Assembly: GCF_902686445.1 (NCBI RefSeq)
Contig: NC_062232.1
Location: 72,247,440-72,311,439 of the forward strand
Direction of reading: 5' to 3'
Source of the DNA: Sciurus carolinensis
Taxonomy: Eukaryota > Chordata > Mammalia > Rodentia > Sciuridae
DNA length: 64,000 nt
A program made the position numbers and the translations under genes. Below, piece after piece: positions 47,301 through 56,960 of the stretch (positions are counted from its first letter, which is position 1; each line of letters begins with the position of its first letter). Under the pieces are notes generated by a model. The model was not told the DNA's origin and ran no database searches. It saw only the letters and a list, made by a program, of their open reading frames with translations.

Positions 47301-48613
47301 GAAAATTTTCTGTAAAGTAAAATATAAGTAATTCCTCAGTGTTCTACTAATTTTCCCTTATCTACACCTCTTCAAATGGAGAAGGTAGCCTGTAAATCCT
47401 CTGTTGAGCATGAGAACAGAGACTGTTCAATTAAACTTGCTTGCCATCTTGCTTGCTGACGGAACATATGCATGTACACAGTCTTTATATTATACAACTT
47501 TTTTTCAGTTCCTACTTCTAAAATAAAAGCAAATGCAACAGAATTGTTAGATATGGATATTTGTTTTAATTTGTAGTTTATAAGTACTATGAAATTAGTC
47601 TTAAATTGAATATAATTTTCAAATTTATGCAAAAAACATCAGGCAATTCCATGAGTTTTTTAGAGTGGAAAAACTGAAGCAAAGTTTTTTCTTGGAAAGA
47701 ATTAAATTTTCTGATTAATCTTGATAAAAGATTTAAGATCATATGTCTTCATAATTCTTTAGCAAGTTACTTCAAAACATATGAATACAATGATATTGAG
47801 ACATTAACCTTATCCTATACTACAGTCAGTAGTTGTAGTACCTCAACAAAATAACTATTTAATAAGCTGACAAAATACCATATATATGTCATGCATTTTG
47901 AAATGGCACCAGAACACTTCAATTCCTCTCTACAACCACAAATGAGAAAACAAAATTTTAATAGAATGAGTTAGACAGTACATCTATGCAAAACTCAAGG
48001 ATGTATCAAGTAAGAATTATTTTCTGTTGCTAGGATATACATTCAATATACAACAGATAATTATAAGGCTTGATAAAAATTCACCCTTTGTCATGAATAT
48101 CTACAGATGATTAGCCATGTTTTCAAGTTCTTAGGATAACGTTGGTAATGAAGTTGTGATACTGGAAATGTAACGCTCATAAATTATTAATTATACTGTC
48201 TACTACATTGACTTTTTAATATTCTGCATTTTAGTCACTTATCAATTCATAGATAATTACTTCACCTGTAGGAGAAAGGTGATATTAAAAGTCCATACCA
48301 AAATGCTATTATTTAAAAGTGCAACACTTTATTCAAAGCATGGTATTCTTTATTAAAACATGTTTAATGATGTATGTATTTATTTTTCAAATACATGGTT
48401 GTTACATTATATTTAACCTTATAGTCTGTGTCCTTTAATATATGTTTACTAAAAATCCTTGAATTAAATTCATATATGAACTTAATTACACATTCCAAAA
48501 ACTATTAACTGTTTCCTTTTGTCAAAACTGTATTAATGCATAATTTTATGCTACTTACTTATCTAAATTTTGAAGATATTTGTCCACATATAATATGTAC
48601 TAGCAAAGATTGG
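47301..48613. other. Anonymous AT-rich DNA
   Basis: No gene or nameable repeat. Short frames (for example minus 47372-47632) have no recognisable domain. Confidence 0.5.
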
Positions 48614-48832
48614 CGCTGGGCACAGTGGTGCATACCTGTAATCCCAGCAGCTCCCAAGGTTGAGACACGAAGATCACCAAATTCAAGGACAGCCTCAGCA
48701 ACTTAGCAAGGCCCTAACCAACTTAGTGAGACCTATATCAAAATAAAAAATAAAAAGGGCTATAGATGTGATTCAGTGGTAAATTGCCCATAGGTTAAAT
48801 CCCCAATAACAAAACAAAACAAAACAAAAAGG
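48614..48832 (+). mobile_element. B1-dID SINE
   Basis: B1 half (CGCTGGGCACAGTGGTGCAT, ACCTGTAATCCCAGCAGC), an internally duplicated CAACTTAG(C/T)...AG segment near 48698-48730, linker, diverged ID half (ATAGATGTGATTCAGTGG) and a (CAAAA)n tail. Confidence 0.88.
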
Positions 48833-48924
48833 TATAGCAGGAAAAATAAAACAAATACTTATTTAATATTAACCCTTACAACTGACTAAAAATGAATTGT
48901 ATTTGTTGGTAATCAAAATAACTG

Positions 48925-49078
48925 AGTTTTTCCACATCATGTACAATCACAAGAATGGGATTCTAATTAGAATAAGTTATACTCCATGCATATATACTAT
49001 ATCAAAATATACTCTGTCATGTATACCTAAAAAGAACAAATAAAAAAGAAAAGAAATAATACATAAATAAAAGAAAGA
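48925..49078 (+). mobile_element. Very short L1 3' tail copy
   Basis: CATCATGTACAATCACAAG, AGAATAAGTTATACTCCATG and CTAAAAAGAACAAATAAAA repeat the terminal segment of 13342-13590. Nothing upstream of the 3' end is present. Confidence 0.55.
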
Positions 49079-49137
49079 ACTGAGTTTTAGTCAAGGTTTT
49101 CCATCAACATGTTCTGTTTTGTTTTTAGTTTCCATTT

Positions 49138-50877
49138 TTAATTTTTAACATAATAAACAGGACCATGATATCATTTCAATTTCAAATTATGGGAAATATC
49201 ACACTCAAATATGCTTTGATTTGACAACTTGCTATTAAAATACTGAGAAATTTCATGAAAAAGTTATTTAGCAATTTTTAAGATAATCAAATATCTTTTT
49301 ACTACTTGGGCCAATGCATTAATAGTAACCTTTAAAAATGAAGTCATTTGGACTTCAGTTATCTTTAAAAAATCAAGATTATATAGATACATGTTCTGAA
49401 TTATTCAAACATTCCATTTTGAACAATGAAGGTAAATATTCTACGTTAAACATTTCATGACACCACTTCTTTGCACTTACATGTAAAAGTAAAAAACTAC
49501 AGCACACTTCTGTAAAGACATAGCTATTTCTAGAATACACTGGTGTAATCATAAAAGACTCCTAGAACAAAATTATCACTTTCATATTAACACTTTCACC
49601 ACAATACATCTTTCCTCAAAAGACAAAATCTTGGGAATTTGGATTTCCCTTATTGACTGAACATAAAAGAATCTCTTATTTTCTGGCTTTAATAAACTTC
49701 AACTCCTTCCAGTAGGAACTATATACACAGCACAGTGCTACATACAAGTATTCCAGTGAGATGTGTATTTAGTTTCACAAGTGATCAACACAGTAGTGCC
49801 ATACACAGTTTCCTGCAGACAAAAATGCTAGGAAATTCCACAGTGGACAGTGCTAGAAACTGAGTACAGTAGATTACAGGTACCACTGAGGGCCAGAGGA
49901 GACCACAAATTTCAATTTTTGTTCAGCAATGAAAAAAAGTAAAACATCTACAGAAACATAAAAAAAAAATACATAATTCCACTGCTAATGTAATTTTATA
50001 AATAGTTTTTTTTGTTGTTAATGGACAAACTAGCTTAACTTAAAATTAGACTAAGTGAATAAAAATCAGAATATGAAGGATTTTCCTTGATTTCTCATCA
50101 AAGGAATGTACTAGGATTAGTGTGAGAATCTTTCTGGTTCCTATATATGTAGTTCAGTCACACTACCAGGATCCCTTTAAAACTGAAAAAGAGGCCGAGG
50201 CCTCCTACATATCTCAAAATCGTCCCAGCATATTCTCCTATTAATGGAGCACATAGCACTGGTGACTGCTTTTGAACATAGCTGGTCAGACAGGTGTAAT
50301 CTGGGTTAAAACTTCAGAACCCACAGCAGTTTAAATTTCCTTGGATGTCATTTTGGGCACTTGCTATATTGTTGCAACCAACCTCCAAAAACTGCCTCTG
50401 TTGCTCCTGATCAGGACCTAAACAAGCAAAAGAGACAGAAAACTGAACGATAAATACAAAGTGGGGAATAATCATGTAAAAAAACAACAACAACACCGGA
50501 CGCTGTTTTACAGCTCCAATTAGCCCCACTAATGCAGTCACTTGGAGATTTGGTGTCAGCCCAAAGCAAATGCCTCTGCCAGCAATTCCAATTAGCAACA
50601 GACTAACCAACATATAGAGCAGGTTGGGAATGAACAGGCAGTTCTTGGAACACTTGGAGCCTGCACAAACCATCTTGGAGCTTGTGTTTGTTGGCAGCTT
50701 CAGGTAAATTCCACTCAGGGGGGCCTTCCAGGCAGCAGCTTTGTCCTTACCTTTGGAGTCTGGCAGAGGCAACATAGCAGCTCCAAGGCAGGTTGGGGGC
50801 CCAGGACTGGGACTGCAGTGCACTGCACACTTGAGTCTGCACAGAGCTGCTCTCCCAAAATGTAATGATAGTGGAAA
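49138..50877 (-). pseudogene. TSPAN13P: Processed pseudogene of TSPAN13 (tetraspanin 13)
   Basis: An intronless, reverse-transcribed copy of a tetraspanin mRNA, inserted by L1 machinery. A perfect 13 bp duplication TTAGTTTCCATTT lies at 49125-49137 and 50878-50890. The coding equivalent runs from ATG at 50673 to the ancestral stop at 50098. [30 protein letters not shown] and NLNCCGF (the CCG motif of the large extracellular loop) identify TSPAN13 rather than its relative TSPAN31. The copy has an in-frame loss of about 17 codons within TM2 and a nonsense change right after CCGF (Arg codon CGA to TGA, 50314-50316). A later stop is also present. About 950 bp of 3' UTR and 200 bp of 5' leader are retained. 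The leader happens to be open in frame, giving a 169-residue frame that is not a real N-terminal extension. The parent gene is elsewhere. Confidence 0.88.
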
Positions 50878-50890
50878 TTAGTTTCCATTT

Positions 50891-51244
50891 AAGGGCCTTG
50901 ATTTTAATACATACACAGTTTATCTCTAACATCTCATCCAGATCAAAAGTTTCTCTAATGGTGTGAACATAAGCAATGGAGATAAAAGATTAATAAAAGT
51001 ATAACATTTTATAAAAAATTATTCTCCAAGCTAGAATAATTCTGATTAAGGCCTATAAAATAATAATCTATGTATTTTATAGATATGAAGACTTCTGTCT
51101 TGGTAATGAAAAAGTACCTGGACCAGACCATACTTTCTGCAGATAACTCTAAACTATGACCAAAATATTAAAAACTACTATAAACATTATCTAACAATAT
51201 TGGAGAATAATCAAAAACATACTAAAATTGCAGTGTAGTTGATG
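50891..51244. other. Anonymous AT-rich DNA
   Basis: Nothing recognised between the pseudogene and the solo LTR. Confidence 0.5.
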
Positions 51245-51248
51245 CATG

Positions 51249-51811
51249 TGTGATGGACTGACAGATCTGACTCCATGAGAATGTTATAGGCCAGACTCTA
51301 AGGGAAATGACTAAACAGACTCCATTTTGCTCCGAGACTCCATGTTATGTAGGAAATAAGCTTCTCTCATGGGAACACCCCGCCTCTGTGCCCATCATCA
51401 GTTACTTAGTATGACATGTTTAACATTACAGAATGATAATTCCTATGTAAAGAAAAATCACTCTCTTTTGATTCCTATTGCTCTTAAACAATGTATCATG
51501 TGAACAGTGATTGTGTGGATGTTAGTAACCATTCTTTAGTTTGTACCTAGGTAAGGGTCATTCTGACCCACTTCCCCTTCTGTTGATGATCTCATGATGT
51601 TAATGTGTAATTTCAAATCATAGCAACAGACACTTATGATTAATGTGATTTTTGCTATAAGAACTCCTACAACCTTGTGGTCAGGGTTGTTCTCCCAACA
51701 GACACATTTTGGGGCATTGTGTGAGACAGTCAGCCGGCCGGCTTAATAAAGACTCTCAAATTTGGACTTCTCAGTGGTGACCGGTCTGTTCTTAAGTTGC
51801 ACCCCATAACA
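51249..51811 (+). mobile_element. Complete solo LTR (probable class I ERV)
   Basis: A 563 bp LTR with ends TGTGATGG...CCATAACA and a 4 bp duplication CATG at 51245-51248 and 51812-51815, the size usual for class I endogenous retroviruses. Late in the LTR are a TATA-like CTATAAGAACTCC (about 51655), a polyadenylation signal AATAAA (about 51745) and a U5-like end (GTGGTGACCGGTCTGTTC). It is little decayed. It probably arose by recombination between the two LTRs of a provirus. Confidence 0.8.
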
Positions 51812-51854
51812 CATGTATAAGAGAATATCAGTGGGTAAGTTTCTGTAGGTTTTT

Positions 51855-51905
51855 GTTTGTTTGTTATATTTTGTGTTGCTGGGAATTTAATCCAAAGGAA
51901 TACAT
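51855..51905 (-). mobile_element. Possible ID SINE fragment
   Basis: TTTTGTGTTGCTGGGAATTT resembles the reversed 3' end of an ID head. Only about 40 bp are similar, so this is tentative. Confidence 0.3.
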
Positions 51906-51950
51906 ATTTATGAAAGAAAAACAATAACAGAAACAGACCTCAAAGATTAA

Positions 51951-52560
51951 TGAAGTTTCATTCAGTACTGGAGGGGCACATCCTGGGGGAGGAGGTGATG
52001 GTGGCAGGCCACCAGGAGGGTCTGGGTTTTATAGGGTTTAGCAGAGCCAGGTCATGGGATGAGTTGGTCAGTTACTTTTGGCAGGCTCATTGGAGGGTGG
52101 GATAGGAAGGCAGGTAAGGAAGTTCCTGGGACTTGCAGCCAGCTGATTCAGTCAGGTGGGGTGGGGGAAGGTGCAAGACCTCTCTGTGTTTTCCCTTCCT
52201 GCCTTCCCTCCAGCTGAGGCCTGGGCTTCTAAATGATGAAAACTCCAATTTACCACAAGCATCTCTCTGTGCACAGGGAGGAAGGTGGGGGAAAAGTTGC
52301 AGATAGGGGAAATGCCTTGGGGTTTATTCTCCATGTCCTTCATTCCAGACTCTGAAAGGGGTAAAATGAGTTGAGGCTACATCATCATTTTGGGCTACTT
52401 CCTGTTGAGAAGGGGAGAAGTGTGTGTGGAGGGGGAGGGAATCCCCTTTCAGAATCCTAGAAGAGGATACAGAGACTGGCAGATGGGACTGAAGCAGGAT
52501 GTGTATGGAACAGGCTTCAGAGTTGCCTCAGGCAGTCTTTTCCCATGGTGGTTTCTAGAA
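51951..52560 (-). mobile_element. 3' LTR of a minus-strand ERV relic
   Basis: Minus-strand reading downstream of the env relic shows a CT-rich U3-like region, a TATA-type CCCTATAAAACCCAGACC (about 52022-52039) and a probable LTR end CTGAATGAAACTTCA at 51951. Boundaries are approximate: the right edge was not fixed by a clear polypurine tract. No target duplication could be tested because the upstream end of the provirus is absent. Confidence 0.55.
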
Positions 52561-52569
52561 ATCCAATCG

Positions 52570-52838
52570 TGAATGCAGGAGGAGAATTGCTTTGATGTGT
52601 CCCTGGGAAGCTATCTGAACCAAACGTATCCTATACTAAGAAGTTGTGTCAGTCTTGATTGATCAATGTAGAAGCAACATTCTTCCCTGAGGAAGAGGCA
52701 GAAGTCACCCTGTTTGGCAGTAAGGAGATCTAGGTCCCAATGATTTTGCAGGACAACAGGTGCCAGGGAATCCAATTGCTTTTGTAAAGTCAGTACAGAA
52801 TTGGTGACCATTACAGACAACTTTAGTTTGGAGAACAC
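52570..52838 (-). pseudogene. Endogenous retroviral env transmembrane-subunit relic
   Basis: The minus-strand frame 52611-52838 (75 codons) encodes part of the Env transmembrane ectodomain of a gamma-type retrovirus. Upstream is a heptad-like leucine-rich helix (residues about 4-36), followed by the immunosuppressive-domain-like stretch (about residues 30-47), then C47, six residues, and C54-C55, the CX6CC motif that pairs with the surface subunit. Downstream sequence has lost the membrane anchor and cytoplasmic tail in frame. Surface subunit, pol and gag are absent, so it cannot make an Env protein. The LTR that follows at 51951-52560 agrees with this orientation. Confidence 0.75.
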
Positions 52839-52944
52839 CAGCTTGATAAAATGCTCTTTTAACCTAATAATTTAAAGACTTGTATACCTGGAAGATATCC
52901 ATACACTTAGTGTACAAAGAGGTTAGGCAAGCACATCCACAACT

Positions 52945-53035
52945 GTTCTTTATTTTCATTTTGAGACAAGGTCTCACTAAATTGCCCAGGGTATACTCCA
53001 ACTTGAGTCTCCTACCTCTACTGCACTCAGTCAGT
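52945..53035 (-). mobile_element. B1 (7SL-derived) SINE fragment
   Basis: ATTTTGAGACAAGGTCTCAC then TAAATTGCCCAGGGTATAC is the reversed end of the B1 half. No ID half is attached. Confidence 0.6.
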
Positions 53036-53289
53036 TTCTGATTTTTTAAAATGACTACTTTTAAAAAATTGAAGGCAGGCTCTAGCCAATTCCACAGTCT
53101 GGTTCTCATGAATCCAGAGAACAGGGTTCAGGTTACCATTATAGCTGTAAGGTAAGGAGGAAATGCTGAAAAGTGTAATTCCAGAGAAGGAATAGTCTTG
53201 AAAATCTTTGTATACATTTTGCCCTGATTGCTTGCTGATTTAAGAACATCTGAAATAGTATGACAGACCCCATACACTCTAGGTAAGGC

Positions 53290-54604
53290 TAAAAGAATTT
53301 AAAGGACATAACAGTTGCTGGGAGTACCAGAAAAAGAAGAATGAGAGACAGAAAATACTGTCTGAAGAAATAAAAGACAAAGGCATCTCAAAATTGAAAA
53401 GTGCAGATATGTATAGATTCAAGAAGCTCAGAGAACCTGAAGAAAAGATAAACAAAAATAAATTATGTTCCAACTGTTAGAGACCAATATGAAAAGAGAC
53501 CCTTAAAATGATCTAAGCAAAAATGACATATCGCAAATATGCAGTTCAACATTGTTTATCGATGATGACTATATTTCAAATAAAAATGAAGATAGGAAGG
53601 TCATTGAAGGAGATTTTGAATGGGCTCAATGAAAACAAATATATCATCCAATTATTTGATTCTATATCCAGCAAAATATTTTCAGTAACAAAAATTAAAT
53701 GCATCTATGTTTAGAAAATGAAAACTAAAAACTAATTCATTATCCACAGAACTGTATAACAAGATCCTCAACGGAAATTTTTTGCTGGTTTAAGGGTAGA
53801 TATTCTAGATGGAAACCAGATCTTCGGATATAAACAAAAAAATAATAAATTAAAAAAATATAAAAAAATTGTAGGTATGTAAGTAAACTAACATTCTTTT
53901 TCCTGTTAATTTCATAAATAGATATATGATTAATCAAAGAAAAATGAAAGCATTTTTAAAACACATTCCTATATTACAAGCATGAAAACATAATGTAGAA
54001 ATTAAAGAATGAAGAAAATGAACATATCAAACACAGTATTATCATATTTTTTGTGAAGCTGTATAATGCGAAGTCTTTGGAGATTGCACAGACTTAAGGA
54101 TACATGACAAAATAAAAAAGAACTCTCTAAAATTCAATTTTACACCTAAAATCTAATGGTTTTCAATATTAAATTATAACATATTAACCCAAAAAGATAA
54201 TAAAAGAGAATAGAAAAATATGCTGGGAAAATGAAATAAGTATTAAAACAACAGATCATAATATAACTATTAATAACTATAAGGTATTTAAAATGGAGTT
54301 TTCAAATTGTAAATAAAACATAAGTAAATATTATAAATCCTACAAGACAGACATGTTATAAAGATAGTTTGATTGAAAGTAAATACACAGTCCTTAAGCC
54401 TTTCACAAAGGATTAATATGGCTTATGGATTCAAATATAAAAAGCAAAACTATAAAACACAATAGTAGGAGAAAATCTAGACAGCCTTGGTTTTGGCAAT
54501 GACATTTTGAGTAAACCAGTATGTGCATGATTCATGAAAGAAAATAATAATAAGTTGAATTTCATTAAAATTAAAACCTTTTGCTCTAAGAAACACAGTT
54601 AATA
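53290..54604 (+). mobile_element. Ancient L1 (ORF1 region to ORF2), interrupted by L1-B
   Basis: CAAGAAGCTCAGAGAACCTG (about 53420) and TTCTATATCCAGCAAAATAT (about 53660) are ORF1 C-terminal region words of old mammalian L1s. From about 54470 (GGAGAAAATCTAGACAGCC, TTTTGCTCTAAGAAACACAG) the match is to the ORF2 C-terminal part, so most of ORF2 is deleted. The relic resumes at 61070 beyond L1-B. Confidence 0.65.
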
Positions 54605-54632
54605 GAAACAAATTCCAGTCTTTCCACGGAGC

Positions 54633-55220
54633 GATCCAAGATGGCGGACTAGAGGGTGACTGCATCTCCTGTTGCTCCAGAACCCAGAATTCAAGAAGGG
54701 GAGGCATTGAGAGACTCGGACTAAAATAGAGCCACGGGGTGAGTCTCCCCCACTGGGTGAAGCTCGGCCTGGGCGGCAGGCCCAAATAGGTGCAGCTTAT
54801 CAGAGCAGGGCAGGGCAGCTAGAGTCTTCCCCAGGTAGGCCTGCTCACTCTGGAGGTGGGCTCCTCCCACATGGCCAGCTTCTCAGAGCAGGCCCCCCAG
54901 TGAGAGCCTTTTTGCACAGAACCAGCTCCAAGTCCGGGAGCCACCTCGGCGAGCTCCAGCCCGCAGGCAGCTTCAGGGACCAGGACAGGGCAGCCAGGGA
55001 CTTCCCCAAGCAGCCCGGCTCCCTCCAGTGGGAGGCGCCTTTCAAGGCTAGCTTCTCGAGCAGACCGCCCAGTGAGAGCCTTTCTACACAGAACCAGACA
55101 CAAGTCCCGGGGCCAGTGGAGAGTTCCGACCCACAGGCAGCCTCTGGGACCAGGGCAGGGCAGCCAGAGACTTCTCCAGGCAGCCCTGACCCCTCCAGTC
55201 ACAGGCTATTTCCATGGGAC
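54633..55220 (+). promoter_or_regulatory. L1-B 5' UTR monomer 1 (588 bp)
   Basis: Opens GATCCAAGATGGCGGAC with the YY1-type motif. It contains subrepeats starting near AGTGAGAGCC at 54899 and 55071 (172 bp apart). The partial monomer end before it (TCTTTCCACGGAGC) shows that the RNA began slightly upstream of the monomer start, or that a longer array was truncated. Confidence 0.8.
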
Positions 55221-55864
55221 GATCCAAGATGGTGGACTAGAGGGTAACTGCATCTCCAGTCGCTCCAGAACCCAGGATTCAAGAAGGGGAGGCATTGAGA
55301 GACTTGGACTGAAATAGAGCCATGGGGAGAGTCTCCCCCACTGGGTGAAGCTCGGCCTGGGCGGCAGGCCCAGATAGGGGCGGCTTTTCAGAGCAGGGCA
55401 GAGCAGCTAGAGTCTTCCTCAGGTAACCCTGCTCACTCCGGCTGTGGGCTCTTCCCACACGGCCAGCTTCTCGGAGCAGGCCACCCAGTGAGAGCCTTTC
55501 TGCACAAAACCAGCTCCAAGTCCCGCCAGCGGTGAGCTCCGGCCCACAGGCAGCTTTAGGGACCAGGACAGGGCAGCCAGGGACTTCACCAAGCAGCCCT
55601 GCTCCCTCTGGCGGCAGGCTCCTTTCACGGCCAGCTTCTCGGAGCAGACCGCCAGTGAGAGCCTTTCCACACAGAGCCAGCTCCAAGCCCTGGAACCAGT
55701 AACGGGCTAGGGGCAGCTTTCTTCAGAAGCACTGCATTATCAAGTTCCTCCAAGACTTCAGGCTACTGAAGGCTGGGAGGTGATACACTGGAAATCTACA
55801 GGGACACTATAAGCGAATAGAGGAAATCTGCAATATCTCAGAGTCCGACTGACATCTGACCAAT
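55221..55864 (+). promoter_or_regulatory. L1-B 5' UTR monomer 2 and tether
   Basis: The second opening reads GATCCAAGATGGTGGAC, so its YY1-type core carries a C-to-T change. Two subrepeats start near 55487 and 55654 (167 bp apart), one more than in the equivalent place of L1-A. The non-monomeric leader begins about 55700 and leads to the ORF1 start. Confidence 0.78.
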
Positions 55865-56913
55865 GTGAGAAACCAAGGAAAGAAAATGTCCCAAACAAAC
55901 TTAGATACTATATCAATAAAACCCAACGACAGCACAGCAGAAGAAATGTCAGAAAGGGAGTTCAGAATGTACATAATTAAAACAATCAGGGAAGCAAACG
56001 AGGAGATGAAAGAGCAAATGCAGGCATTGAAGGAGAAGATGAAAGAGCAAATGCAGGCATTAAATGGTCGCACCAATCGACAGTTAAAAGACCAAATATG
56101 GGAAGCAAGAGATCATTTCAATAAAGAGTTAGAAATACTGAAAAAAAAAAAAAAACAGAAATCCTTGAAATGAAGGAAACAATAAACCAAGTGAAAAATT
56201 CCATAGAAAGCATAACCAATAGGATAGAACACATGGAAGACAGAACCTCAGACATTGAAGAAAAAATATTTAATCTTGAAAACAAAGTTGACCAAACAGA
56301 GAAGATGGTAAGAAATCATGAACAGAATCTACAAGAATTATGGGATATCATGAAAAGGCCAAATTTAAGAATTATTGGGATTGAGGAAGGCTTAGAGAAA
56401 CAAACCAAAGGAATGAACAATCTATTCAATGAAATAATAACAGAAATTTTCCCAAATCTGAAGAATGAAATGGAAAACCAAGTACAAGAGGCTTATAGGA
56501 CTCCAAATATACAAAATTACAACAGACCCACACCAAGGCACATTATTATGAAGATACCTAACATACAAAATAAAGACAGAATTTTAAAGGCTGTGAGAGA
56601 AAAGAATCAAATTACATTTAGGGGGAAACCAACAAGAATATCAGCAGATTTTTCAATCCAGACCCTAAAAGCTAGAAGGGCCTGGAACAACATTTACCAA
56701 GTCCTGAAAGAAAACGGATGCCAACCAAGAATCTTATACCCAGCAAAACTTACTTTCAGATTTGATGATGAAATAAAGTCCTTCCATGATAAAGAAAAGC
56801 TAAAGGAATTTACAAAAAGAAAGACGGAATTTCAGAACATTCTCAGCGAAATATTCCATGAAGAAGAGATGAAAAAAAAGGATGCAAATCAGCAATGGGA
56901 GGAACTAGCCTAA
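55865..56913 (+). pseudogene. L1-B ORF1, one frameshift in a poly-A tract
   Basis: Same protein as L1-A ORF1. The first 96 codons are in frame. Then an A run at 56141-56155 (15 A, against 9 A plus CAAA in L1-A) adds two bases and shifts the frame. The rest (56170-56913, coiled coil, RRM with RPNLRIIGIEEG, and C-terminal domain with LKARRAWNNIYQ) is open in the new frame. The 33 bp hendecad duplication is present (56000-56065). The A run is slippage-prone, so an assembly or sequencing error is a fair alternative. Confidence 0.92.
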
Positions 56914-56960
56914 AGGAATAGCCAAATAAAGGAGAAACCAATTCATGTCAAAAAACAAAA

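Noticed and set aside
50314..50823. A 169-codon minus-strand frame resembling an intact tetraspanin-like gene
   Set aside because: It is part of a processed TSPAN13 copy with a target duplication, a nonsense codon and a TM2 deletion. The first 50 codons are 5' UTR.
54477..54785. A 102-codon minus-strand frame crossing the L1-B start
   Set aside because: It spans the insertion boundary between old L1 and L1-B 5' UTR, so it cannot be a conserved gene.
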